This document shows, one piece after another, positions 1-7,230 of a stretch of 40,279 nt of DNA. A program made the position numbers and the translations under genes. The stretch's first letter is position 1, and every line of letters begins with the position of its first letter. The notes below the pieces were generated by a model. That model saw only the letters and a program-made list of their open reading frames with translations. It was not told where the DNA came from and made no database searches. The stretch lies in the IMG/VR virus record IMGVR_UViG_3300021090_000059, positions 1 to 40,279 of that record. The stretch is one strand, 5' to 3'. The stretch is from a virus.

Positions 1-1
1 G

Positions 2-1372
2 AATGTGGTCGACAAGTTGGAGCCCGGGCACGAACTCGTCAGAGAATGGATCAAGCCAAACAAGGACGGTCACGTCCGCTTCAAGATCGGTGACAACTGC
101 ACGAACCTCTGGCGACACATGACGCGCTACGCGTACGCGCCACGCGAAGGGAAGACCGCCGAACGCCATGGCCCCGGAGAGAAGGTTGCCGAAAAGTACA
201 AGGACGGATGCTTCGATCACGAAACTGAAATACTTACAGAACGCGGTTGGAAGTATTTCCGCGATCTCTCTCGGACAGAATGTGTGGCAACACTGAATCT
301 CCGGACACGACACGTGGAGTTCCAACTGCCTTCTGCCTGGCAAGCATATCCGTACACGGGTCGCATGATCCGATGTGACACTCCCACACTCGACCTCTGC
401 GTTACGCCGGATCATCGCATGCTCGTGTTTCCGCAATCATACAAACTGCGTTTCCGCCACGCAGAAGATCTGCTCCGTCAGGACACGATCCCCATTGCAT
501 CACGCGGGGTTTGTCACGACGGGCCAACACACGTCGAGTTGTGGCCCGGACACAGTGTATCCTCGGAGGATTGGGCGGAGTTCATAGGCTGGTATGTTGC
601 AGAGGGAAGCGCAACAGGAACACGAGGCGGCAAGATTCAAGTGCCGGGACGCGGCTATTCGGTCTTCCTCTCACAATCACAGGAGGCCAACCCGGAAAAA
701 TGCGATCGCATCGCAGCGCTCTTGAACCGCCTCGCCTTTCACTGGAACTACAAGGGCAACCGGGTATTTTCGATCTCCAACAAAGCCCTGTGGGAGATAC
801 TCTTTCCCCTGGGTCACAGTGAGGAAAAGTTCATCCCGCGCCACATTCTCTCCATGCCGCACCCCGCACTCACACGTTTGTGGGAGGCAATGTTGCTCGG
901 TGATGGGTCGCGTGGATGCTACACAACGACATCACAACGGCTCGCGGAGGACGCAACAGAACTGCTTGCGAGGATCGGCAAGGCATGTTCATTCTCTACC
1001 AGGATGCCGAAACACGGTGTGATCAATGGCAGAACGGTTCGCGCCAAACATCTTCAGTACATAATCGCCGAACGGCAGGATTCCGTTGCGTCCATCACGA
1101 ACGGCAAGAAGGAATATCTCTGTCATGAGCAAGAGTACAATGCAATGGTCTATTGCGTCACGGTGCCAAACTCAACGCTTCTCGTGAGGCGCAACCACAA
1201 GACAATGTTCTGTGGAAACTGCGACACGGTGCGCTATCTCATGATGTACCTGAAAGGACCGAAGGATGAACCTCCTCCCGCTGACAAACTTCCCGAGCAC
1301 TACGAAATGTACGGCGCAAACACTTCGGACGACGTTAGGGTCGTCAATAGTCTCGATCCATTCAGCGCGTGA
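2..1372 (+). CDS. Terminase large subunit, C-terminal part, interrupted by an intein (5' partial)
   Basis: The frame is open to the left edge, so the gene starts outside the window. The flanking extein is about 68 residues before and 50 after an intein. Joined, it reads as the end of a phage TerL nuclease domain: a stretch with NLWRHMTRYAYAP, then KYKDG joined to CDTVRYLMMY, which fits the D-x-x-D-A-x-R-Y type motif near the last metal-binding Asp of the RuvC-like nuclease. TerL powers DNA packaging through the portal and cuts the concatemer. The ATPase domain lies upstream of the window. The intein sits one residue before the probable catalytic Asp (D407 counting from the GTG at 5), so splicing should be needed for activity. 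The assignment rests on the C-terminal motif and on the downstream portal and capsid genes. Confidence 0.75.
   Translation, partial: NVVDKLEPGHELVREWIKPNKDGHVRFKIGDNCTNLWRHMTRYAYAPREGKTAERHGPGEKVAEKYKDGCFDHETEILTERGWKYFRDLSRTECVATLNLRTRHVEFQLPSAWQAYPYTGRMIRCDTPTLDLCVTPDHRMLVFPQSYKLRFRHAEDLLRQDTIPIASRGVCHDGPTHVELWPGHSVSSEDWAEFIGWYVAEGSATGTRGGKIQVPGRGYSVFLSQSQEANPEKCDRIAALLNRLAFHWNYKGNRVFSISNKALWEILFPLGHSEEKFIPRHILSMPHPALTRLWEAMLLGDGSRGCYTTTSQRLAEDATELLARIGKACSFSTRMPKHGVINGRTVRAKHLQYIIAERQDSVASITNGKKEYLCHEQEYNAMVYCVTVPNSTLLVRRNHKTMFCGNCDTVRYLMMYLKGPKDEPPPADKLPEHYEMYGANTSDDVRVVNSLDPFSA
209..1219 (+). other. Intein with LAGLIDADG homing endonuclease inside the terminase gene
   Basis: This is an in-frame 337-residue insertion. 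It starts at Cys69 (block A, CFDHETEILT) and has a block B TPDH at 134-137. Two LAGLIDADG-like helices follow (FIGWYVAEGS about 193-202; LLGDGSRG about 298-304), with acidic residues E200 and D300 kept. Block F is VYCVTVPNSTLLVRR (382-396), and the end is FCGN with Asn405, followed by the +1 residue Cys406. The penultimate residue is Gly rather than the usual His; I recall related phage inteins ending in a similar C-G-N. Both splicing nucleophiles and the terminal Asn are present, so it looks able to splice, and the endonuclease looks intact. Confidence 0.88.
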
Positions 1373-1640
1373 CCTTGAGGAAATCCAGAAGACTCTGCCG
1401 TCCCGCTTCCGAATCAGGATCTCCGCGGCGAATATGGCGCGCCTCAGTCTTCGACAAATAGTGGTGTTCAATACAGCCGCCGCCGCGTTCGTTGCGTGGG
1501 CGACGACGATGAATTACCGTCTCGCCGTATACCGTGACACGAACACGGGGGACGCAATACCGCTTGATGAAGAATACCCGGGCGCCGAGATCGTTGAGCC
1601 GACAACACAAGACGTGATCCTGGAAGGAAGACTCCAGTAA
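1266..1640 (+). CDS. Hypothetical protein, start uncertain
   Basis: The 124-codon frame overlaps the end of the terminase gene by 107 bases. The ATG at 1266 has a good Shine-Dalgarno AAAGGA seven bases upstream. There is no ATG, GTG or TTG start between it and 1434. Codons after 1372 mostly end in G or C, as in neighbouring genes, which supports coding there (RDLEEIQKTLPSRF and onward). Later possible starts are ATG 1434 and ATG 1510, both with weak ribosome sites. It ends TAATG, sharing a base with the next start. I do not recognise a family. Confidence 0.5.
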   Translation: MNLLPLTNFPSTTKCTAQTLRTTLGSSIVSIHSARDLEEIQKTLPSRFRIRISAANMARLSLRQIVVFNTAAAAFVAWATTMNYRLAVYRDTNTGDAIPLDEEYPGAEIVEPTTQDVILEGRLQ

Positions 1641-2074
1641 TGGCCACTGTGCATGTCATACCGCTGAACGACCTGAAAGAACACGTCCAGGAAAGCACGT
1701 GCGAGTGCGGGCCCCAGGCAAAGATCGTGGAAGGAGGCATGGTCATTACGCACATGGCGTTCGATGGACGGCATTTGGTTGAACAGGCAGAAGAGTTGCT
1801 TCACCAATCCACATCTACACATTCACATCTACACACAGGAGGTATCATGGCAGTCCGTGCAAAGTTTTTCGTTGTGAAGGTCAACAAGAACGAAGACGGC
1901 AGCGGCACCGTCTTCCTTTCGCCGGTCTCGGCGGGGAGCAAGGAGAACGACGAGTTCTACCAACTCACCCCGGGGGGAACGATCGAGTTGCAGACGGTCA
2001 ACCCCGAGGCGATCGCGCAGTTTGAGGACGGCAAGGAGGTCTTTGTCGACTTCACCGAGGCGCCGAAGGAGTAA
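1640..2074 (+). CDS. Two small phage proteins read as one frame (apparent stop-loss fusion)
   Basis: The 144-residue frame has two parts. Residues 1-55 (MATVHVIPLNDLKEH...) resemble a small conserved phage protein with CEC and a DGRHL segment. Residues 70-144 form a second small protein with its own start. The joining peptide, QSTSTHSHLHTGGI, is encoded by a 12-base direct repeat followed by the AGGAGG site of the second protein, so it is former intergenic DNA. The first start shares one base with the preceding stop (TAATG). Either the first gene has lost its stop codon or the fusion is used; internal initiation at 1847 should still yield the second protein alone. Confidence 0.6.
   Translation: MATVHVIPLNDLKEHVQESTCECGPQAKIVEGGMVITHMAFDGRHLVEQAEELLHQSTSTHSHLHTGGIMAVRAKFFVVKVNKNEDGSGTVFLSPVSAGSKENDEFYQLTPGGTIELQTVNPEAIAQFEDGKEVFVDFTEAPKE
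1810..1835 (+). repeat. 12-base direct repeat at the fusion joint
   Basis: CACATCTACACA occurs at 1810-1821 and again at 1824-1835, a 14-base period. It lies just before the AGGAGG site of the internal start at 1847. Such a duplication is a plausible cause or trace of the lost stop codon of the upstream small gene. Confidence 0.85.
1847..2074 (+). CDS. Small conserved phage protein (75 aa), internal start
   Basis: The ATG at 1847 has a near-perfect AGGAGG five bases upstream, so it is probably translated on its own although it is also the C-terminal half of the longer frame from 1640. The sequence has the pattern FLSPVSAGSKENDEFYQLTP, then IELQTVN and a C-terminal VFVDFTEA, familiar from small proteins in many phage genomes but without known function. 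It looks like a compact beta-rich domain. It ends one base into the next start. Confidence 0.75.
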   Translation: MAVRAKFFVVKVNKNEDGSGTVFLSPVSAGSKENDEFYQLTPGGTIELQTVNPEAIAQFEDGKEVFVDFTEAPKE

Positions 2075-2490
2075 TGATGGACGCGTACACCACAACCCGG
2101 GTGCAGGACGCGATTGCGAATCACGCGATCCCGCGCCCGGAGTTGCTGGACTTCTCGGGATCAGAACTCTACGAGATCCAGGGGACGGAGCGGATCATTC
2201 AGGACGACTACTCTCGTTCGTTCCTGAAAGAACTATTCAGCAGCGATTCCCGTCCGCGCTTTGTGATGGCGTCGCATCCTGCTGCACTGAAACTGATCCA
2301 AACGGCATTCGGGACGTTGAAGATAATCGAAGATCCCCACACCCCGCGCGATAAGGTGTACACGATGAGCGGCATACGTGGAGCACTCGCTCTCCGCCAG
2401 GAAATGGAGACGCCATTTCTCAAGTTGATCTCCGAACTTGAACCCATCGGAAGACCGGAAGTCCCGTATCTCATGGAGCACATCCAGTGA
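2074..2490 (+). CDS. Hypothetical protein (138 aa)
   Basis: It starts at the ATG overlapping the previous stop by one base; a second ATG follows at 2077. The product is soluble and mixed in charge, with no signal peptide or membrane segment. I recognise no domain. It sits in a tight run of small genes between terminase and the winged-helix genes. Confidence 0.65.
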   Translation: MMDAYTTTRVQDAIANHAIPRPELLDFSGSELYEIQGTERIIQDDYSRSFLKELFSSDSRPRFVMASHPAALKLIQTAFGTLKIIEDPHTPRDKVYTMSGIRGALALRQEMETPFLKLISELEPIGRPEVPYLMEHIQ

Positions 2491-2786
2491 CGGCGCTTGC
2501 ACATCTCGAGAAGGAAATAGAGAAGATTCGAGCGACAAGACCACAGAACAAGTTTGTCGCAATCCTGGCGGGTTATGACATCATCGATGACATCAATACA
2601 TTCGTGAAGAATTATCGTCCGATCGACGTGAAGGACGCCTATCGGTTTCTGGATTGTGGGTACACCAGTACGCCCGTGTTCGACAAGTCCAAACTGTTTC
2701 CCCACGGCTCACACCTTCTCGGCGTGATCGAAACCGACGATCCCGCCACTCCCTACACTCTCATCATGCGGAAGGAACACCAATGA
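2487..2786 (+). CDS. Hypothetical protein (99 aa)
   Basis: It starts at GTG 2487, overlapping the preceding TGA by four bases, so translation is probably coupled. An N-terminal charged helix (HLEKEIEKIRATRPQ) precedes a mixed region. No recognised family. The end overlaps the next ATG by four bases. Confidence 0.6.
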   Translation: MTALAHLEKEIEKIRATRPQNKFVAILAGYDIIDDINTFVKNYRPIDVKDAYRFLDCGYTSTPVFDKSKLFPHGSHLLGVIETDDPATPYTLIMRKEHQ

Positions 2787-3124
2787 TCCACTTCACAGAT
2801 CCACGAACACCCGGGTTCAAGAGCGAACACTGGACGGACATCCAGGACAATCCCGCTGGCGGCGTCAGCATGGGGGTGGGGTTCGTTATCAGCTGGCAGA
2901 ACGGACCACTGGGAACGGACAAGTTCCGTAAGGAACCCAACGGCGCATTTGTCGAGGATGTGATCTCCGCAGTTCTTGACCGGATCAGTTTCTATCAGGC
3001 GAGTCCTTTTCGGTGTGAGGAGAACGAGGAAGCCCTGACGCATTTGAAACTCGCACTTGAGGCCCTGCACCATCGGACCGCGAAGCGGGAAGAGAAGGGC
3101 GTCGAGGGAACGCACGAACTGTGA
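2783..3124 (+). CDS. Conserved small phage protein with C-terminal helical hairpin
   Basis: The ATG at 2783 overlaps the previous stop (ATGA); the frame stays open upstream, but this start has the coupling overlap. The product is 113 residues. The C-terminal half carries a pattern I recall from many phage small proteins: a NGAFVEDVI segment, a Cys-x-x-Asn pattern in CEENEEALTHLKLALEAL, then RT..RE..GVEGTHE. Two amphipathic helices are predicted there. The hairpin is reminiscent of the Acb2/Tad1-type fold that sponges cyclic nucleotides, but this is a loose resemblance seen by eye. Confidence 0.65.
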   Translation: MIHFTDPRTPGFKSEHWTDIQDNPAGGVSMGVGFVISWQNGPLGTDKFRKEPNGAFVEDVISAVLDRISFYQASPFRCEENEEALTHLKLALEALHHRTAKREEKGVEGTHEL

Positions 3125-3429
3125 GGGAAGATCCTGCTGACCGGTTCAACCTTCAGTTATGGGCGATGCGTCACGGCTGGCTCACGTTTGAGATCAGTTT
3201 CGTTTGCCTCCGGCACGAGATGAAAGCGAGAAGAGATCCCCAAACGATTGTGCAGCAATCCGGGATTCACCTGAACGCTTCGTACCACGTCTTTGTCGAC
3301 GAGATTCATGAGACGATCCGATTCTATCAGGACCCGCAAGCGTTACAAAGATTTCGCTTGACAGTGGACGATGGCGCGCGTATATTCCAACCCGGCAAGC
3401 GAACAGCAACAGAGATTGAACACACATGA
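3121..3429 (+). CDS. Hypothetical protein (102 aa)
   Basis: It starts at GTG 3121, overlapping the preceding TGA by four bases. The product is soluble and I recognise no motif. Its last 70 bases overlap a consensus-like promoter for the downstream genes, so the 3' end carries both coding and regulatory information. Confidence 0.55.
   Translation: MREDPADRFNLQLWAMRHGWLTFEISFVCLRHEMKARRDPQTIVQQSGIHLNASYHVFVDEIHETIRFYQDPQALQRFRLTVDDGARIFQPGKRTATEIEHT
3358..3386 (+). promoter_or_regulatory. Sigma70-type promoter upstream of the winged-helix genes
   Basis: TTGACA at 3358-3363, a 17-base spacer, and TATATT at 3381-3386. It lies inside the end of the 3121-3429 gene and would drive the two winged-helix genes from 3543. 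The first ten bases, TTGACAGTGG, are identical to those of the tRNA promoter at 7453. Confidence 0.7.
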
Positions 3430-3436
3430 TCCCCAT

Positions 3437-3601
3437 GTGAACTGCCTGAACGGGCGCACCTGTCTCGCTTGCCAAAGTGGACAATCGGTGTGCAGCTCGG
3501 GCGGGTGGTTCGCATGGGGATTTTCTATGAAGGACCATCACCGTGAGTATTCACGCCGCAAGTTGGGCACTCGATCAACCAGTCTTTCCGTCTGCATGTA
3601 A
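3437..3601 (+). CDS. Possible small Cys-rich protein
   Basis: A GTG at 3437 opens a 54-codon frame with four cysteines in a zinc-ribbon-like spacing (C, six residues, C-x-x-C, then C). Third positions in its first 35 codons are mostly G or C. No Shine-Dalgarno site is visible, and the 3' end overlaps the well-supported gene at 3543. An upstream ATG at 3371 lies inside the promoter spacer and so is less likely. Weak call. Confidence 0.35.
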   Translation: MNCLNGRTCLACQSGQSVCSSGGWFAWGFSMKDHHREYSRRKLGTRSTSLSVCM

Positions 3602-3839
3602 GTTCCTCCTGTTTTGTATTGCCGACAACGCCGACGAGAATAACCTTGCCGTCGTGGATCCCAATGCACTGGCGGTGAGGGCGGGACAGACACCGGAAGA
3701 AGTCAAGGTCAACATCGAAGAGTTGGAAAAACTCGGTCTCATTACGCCGTCAGAAATCCCGGAGGACATGCGAGATCTGTACCGCGCCGGCTATGTCGGC
3801 ATTCAGGTTCTTGCGCCGCATGAGGAGGCAACAGCATGA
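3543..3839 (+). CDS. Winged-helix DNA-binding protein (98 aa)
   Basis: It starts at GTG 3543, eight bases after AAGGA. The sequence (SIHAASWALDQ..., FLLFCIADNAD, then a turn and ELEKLGLI) matches the N-terminal winged helix-turn-helix of phage replication O-like proteins. It aligns by eye with the start of the next gene: a similar MSI.A..WA opening, a similar A-D-x-A-D-E turn, and a recognition-helix region followed by a wing. It lacks the C-terminal part of its neighbour. It may bind the same sites or regulate the replication gene. It overlaps the next gene by four bases. Confidence 0.65.
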   Translation: MSIHAASWALDQPVFPSACKFLLFCIADNADENNLAVVDPNALAVRAGQTPEEVKVNIEELEKLGLITPSEIPEDMRDLYRAGYVGIQVLAPHEEATA

Positions 3840-4660
3840 GCATCGATGCAATCCGTTGGGCTTACAAAACCCCACTGAAAAAAGCGAGCGAACGCCTTCT
3901 CCTTGTGTCGCTTGCTGACTACGCCGACGAAGACGGATTATGTTTTCCCTCCATCACCACGCTTGTGCGCAAAACACTGATGAATAAGAGAACGATAGTT
4001 GCAGGACTCATCGCGCTGAAAGAGGGGAGATTCATCAAGGATACGGGCGACAGAAAAGGCCGAACCAGGTCGGTGATTGTGTACAAAGTCAACAACGAAG
4101 CAGGTGCAAAAATGCACCCGCTTGACGAACGGAAGCAGGTGCAGAAACGTACCGGAAGCAGGTGCAGTTTTGTACCAGAAGCAGGTGCAGTTTTGTCCAC
4201 TATAACCATCAATGATCCATCACTGAATCACCAGAGTGAAGTAGTAGCAATCCCGCAATCTTTGGACACGCCCGATTTCAGACAAGCATTCACGGCATGG
4301 GTTACCTACCGGAAACTCCCTCCCGTAAGTCAGGATGCGTTACTGAGAATGTCGCTCAGGCCGGGTCCGGCAGTTGCAACAAGGGCAATCCAGCAGGCTA
4401 TCGCCGGCCAGTGGCAGAATGTTCGCTTCGAGGATTATTCGGGAGGGACGAAAGGACAGGACTTCCTTCGCAAAAGTTTTTCTCACATGAAAATGTGTCG
4501 CGTTCACCATCACGAGTTCGATACACGCATTCACGGATCACTGTGTCCCATTTGCTACCCGGATAAGGAAGTAACCAACAACGTACAGGTGAAATCGCTG
4601 GTCGCGGAACTCGCCGCGGGGATTGGAACGGTGGCAAAAGCGCCGGTAGATTCCACCTGA
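3836..4660 (+). CDS. Replication initiator-like winged-helix protein with C-terminal Cys/His cluster
   Basis: 274 residues. Residues 1-90 form a winged helix of the kind found in phage replication O-like proteins (MSIDAIRWAYKTPLKKASERLLL, then LADYADEDGLCFPSI). A linker at about 88-122 is encoded by repeated DNA (see 4097-4198). The C-terminal part ends in a probable zinc site: CRVHHHEF followed by LCPICYP. Location of iteron-like repeats inside an initiator gene mirrors the layout of lambda O and its origin, so initiation of phage replication is the best guess. No DnaC/DnaB-type ATPase gene is visible next to it; the phage may recruit the host helicase or use the helicase domain in the giant protein. 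Confidence 0.65.
   Translation: MSIDAIRWAYKTPLKKASERLLLVSLADYADEDGLCFPSITTLVRKTLMNKRTIVAGLIALKEGRFIKDTGDRKGRTRSVIVYKVNNEAGAKMHPLDERKQVQKRTGSRCSFVPEAGAVLSTITINDPSLNHQSEVVAIPQSLDTPDFRQAFTAWVTYRKLPPVSQDALLRMSLRPGPAVATRAIQQAIAGQWQNVRFEDYSGGTKGQDFLRKSFSHMKMCRVHHHEFDTRIHGSLCPICYPDKEVTNNVQVKSLVAELAAGIGTVAKAPVDST
4097..4198 (+). repeat. Iteron-like direct repeats, candidate replication origin or operator
   Basis: GAAGCAGGTGCA occurs at 4097, 4132, 4155 and 4178; the last three are 23 bases apart and the first is 35 bases upstream. Each copy is followed by an imperfect dyad, GGTGCA, four bases, then TGCACC, CGTACC, TGTACC or TGTCCA. The copies fall in all three reading frames of the host gene, giving different peptides (EAGAKMHP, KQVQKRT, SRCSFVP, EAGAVLS). 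Conservation is therefore at the DNA level, as for protein-binding iterons. Confidence 0.75.
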
Positions 4661-4726
4661 GTGATGCGGGCATTTGCGTTTGTCCCAGGAGGAAAGTATC
4701 TTCTCACAAAGAGGAACATCAACTCA

Positions 4727-6979
4727 ATGGCCGAACTTCAATCAATGGGCGATTTCAAGTCTGGTGTGCTGAACACCCAGAGCGGAGTTTCCCAATTTTC
4801 CAACCTCCCGTACAACCTTCAGGATAATAACGATCGGCAGACGCTGACGAGTCTGATCCAGAAATGGATCACGGACGCCGATAGCGTGCACCGCCAGTAT
4901 TGGCCGGAGTGGGATGAGGTTGACGATCGGCTGAACAGCGCCCGCATTCCGGTGGGATTCACGACGAAACACGCGGAACAACTCGCGGCCGTGAACAATC
5001 CCAAGTTGCAGTCCAGGAAGACCAGGACGATGCGGTCCTTTGTCACCGTGAATCGTACGCGGCCGAACCATGAGAGCACGATCGGAGAGTTCATCTCCAT
5101 CCGACGTAAGTTGATGTTGAACGCGACGAACCCCACGGACCGCAACCGCGCCCGGGTGATGCAGAAACGCATTGAATACATCGAACGCACAGAGATGTTG
5201 CCGGACGAGATTTATTTTCCGGCAATGGATGGGGCCTGGGCGAAGGGACTCCACTGGATCGGCGTCACGTACAATCCCTTCGCCCGCGGGATGCGCGGTC
5301 GGTTCGATGTCACGGAAATCAACGTGCGCGATATCCTCCTGGATCCCGGGACGCGCGGACACTTCATGCAGGAGAAGGAGTATCTGATCCATCGGTATAA
5401 GATGCCGATCGAAGAGGCCAGGGTTCACATGCGCCGCTATCCACTCTTCGATGCAACTTCCCTGGGCGCCGACAATGAGTACGACGAACCATACCAGCGG
5501 CGCGACAACATGCCACGCAGTGAGTATGCGACCTTCTACCATGTCGAGTTTTTCCGCAAAGAGCCGACGTACTATGCAGCCGATCCGAACACGGGTGGTA
5601 TTCAGCGTATCGGGCGCGGCCTCTACGATGTGCTTAACGCTGATCCGAGGATGGCCGGAGTTGTGTTCGAGGGTGAGCAGGAGGAAAATTACTACGTCGC
5701 CCTCTACAACTCTGATCAGGGTGTGTTCCACTTGCAAAAAAACGTCTTCGACGCATGGACGCGGATACCTCTCGTCAACATGGCCACAGACTCAAGGGTC
5801 TATCCACTCGGAGACGTGCAGGTCTACGCGTCGCTTGCCGATCTTCTTGACACCGTTGTGACGGTCTTCCTCCAAAACGCGAAGCGCACAAACAAACCGA
5901 TCGCCGATGTGGACGAAGAGATGTTCGAGGAATATCAGTCGTACATCGATGAGGTCCTTGAATCGGGTGGAGCTGCGCCGGGTATCAAAAACATTTTTAA
6001 CGTGCAACCGATCAATTCCCACCTGGTGATGCTCATTCCGTGGATCATGGGATGGATTCAAGACACCGTATCAAGACACTCGGCGTCACAGGGACAACTC
6101 CCGGCGAAACAGATTGCAAAGGAAACGGTGGAGTTGATGATCCAGCGGGACCGCGTCGCGCACGGACGGAAGGATGTGACACTCCGGTGGATGCTCACGC
6201 AGTTGGCGCGGATTCTCGCGCGTGGCATTACGATCTTCGACAAGGACCCGGACTTCTTTCAACTCACCGATACGGGCCCCGGCGAGATTGACTATGTGCC
6301 CGTCAACCAGGTGTGGACGGAAGCGGAGTACATCACGCAACTCGCGTTGATGGCCGGGTTGCACGTTCCCGAGCCTCCACAATTGGATCGCCTCCCGCAG
6401 CAGGTCCACAATCTGGCAACGACACAGTACGGTCAGGAATCGATTGCCTTTGAAGAGGCAATGTACAACATCCGTCGGCGTTTTGAGCAGGACAACGATG
6501 TGAAGTCGGTCCCCCAGGAAGGCTACATCATCGAGGGACGAGAATATACGGACGACGATGTTGTGTCCATGCTGGAAGAGTCGGGTCTGTCCTGGGAGGA
6601 ATTCAACGCAACGTACCAAGTCCAACGGGGCAACATCCAGGTATATCTCGTCAATCCGTTCGATGAGGATCTTGAGTACAACATCGAATACACCGTTGAC
6701 ACCGATTTCCAGAACGATCCCGAGTTCAAGACGAATCAGGCGCTCCTTCTCAACGCACGCGGCGCCATGGGCAAGTTGGACATGCTCAAGCAAATGAACG
6801 TGCCCGATGCGGACGGTATCCATCGACGAGCGCTTGAGGAGAACGAAGCGATCCAGATGGCAATGGCGATCGCAGAGCATCCCGAACTCAGGGACCAATT
6901 CCTTGCACTGATCCAGGGCACAGCCAGTGCAGCGGCAGGCAAGAATGGCAAGACGAAGAAACCCGCGACGGCGCAATGA
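4727..6979 (+). CDS. Portal protein, P22/podovirus type
   Basis: 750 residues from ATG 4727, which has GAGGAA about ten bases upstream; a GTG at 4661 would add 22 residues but has no better site. Size and sequence fit large podoviral portal proteins: an N-terminal helical region, then a core with DEIYFPAMDGAWAKGLHWIG, a VRDILLDPGTRG segment and YLIHRYKMPIEEAR, followed by long helices and a C-terminal helical barrel-like tail rich in Gln, Glu and Ala. The dodecameric portal forms the DNA entry vertex, binds terminase and nucleates procapsid assembly. The end overlaps the next gene by four bases. Confidence 0.85.
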   Translation: MAELQSMGDFKSGVLNTQSGVSQFSNLPYNLQDNNDRQTLTSLIQKWITDADSVHRQYWPEWDEVDDRLNSARIPVGFTTKHAEQLAAVNNPKLQSRKTRTMRSFVTVNRTRPNHESTIGEFISIRRKLMLNATNPTDRNRARVMQKRIEYIERTEMLPDEIYFPAMDGAWAKGLHWIGVTYNPFARGMRGRFDVTEINVRDILLDPGTRGHFMQEKEYLIHRYKMPIEEARVHMRRYPLFDATSLGADNEYDEPYQRRDNMPRSEYATFYHVEFFRKEPTYYAADPNTGGIQRIGRGLYDVLNADPRMAGVVFEGEQEENYYVALYNSDQGVFHLQKNVFDAWTRIPLVNMATDSRVYPLGDVQVYASLADLLDTVVTVFLQNAKRTNKPIADVDEEMFEEYQSYIDEVLESGGAAPGIKNIFNVQPINSHLVMLIPWIMGWIQDTVSRHSASQGQLPAKQIAKETVELMIQRDRVAHGRKDVTLRWMLTQLARILARGITIFDKDPDFFQLTDTGPGEIDYVPVNQVWTEAEYITQLALMAGLHVPEPPQLDRLPQQVHNLATTQYGQESIAFEEAMYNIRRRFEQDNDVKSVPQEGYIIEGREYTDDDVVSMLEESGLSWEEFNATYQVQRGNIQVYLVNPFDEDLEYNIEYTVDTDFQNDPEFKTNQALLLNARGAMGKLDMLKQMNVPDADGIHRRALEENEAIQMAMAIAEHPELRDQFLALIQGTASAAAGKNGKTKKPATAQ

Positions 6980-7230
6980 CCGAAGCGGATATACGTCGCC
7001 GTCTGTTCATTAACTTCTACGACCAGTGTTGCACGCACACGCGCACGTACAAGGTGCTCTTCCCCCGGGCACCGGAGGCGGGCATCCCGACAGAGATCGA
7101 GGAGTTGGTGAAGATCGATAGGGAGCAGGCCATGTATGTGCATCACGAAGCGCACGAAGTCGAACGGGCGGTGAAGAGAGTCATAGAAAAAGTTTTGTCG
7201 CTCACACAACCAGTAGAGGTGGAACCGTAG
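6976..7230 (+). CDS. Hypothetical protein (84 aa)
   Basis: It starts at an ATGA overlap with the portal gene. The small soluble product has a pair of cysteines near the start (DQCCTH) and a helical, charged second half (HEAHEVERAVKRVIEKVL). Position directly after the portal might suggest a role in head assembly, but no family is recognised. Confidence 0.6.
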   Translation: MTEADIRRRLFINFYDQCCTHTRTYKVLFPRAPEAGIPTEIEELVKIDREQAMYVHHEAHEVERAVKRVIEKVLSLTQPVEVEP

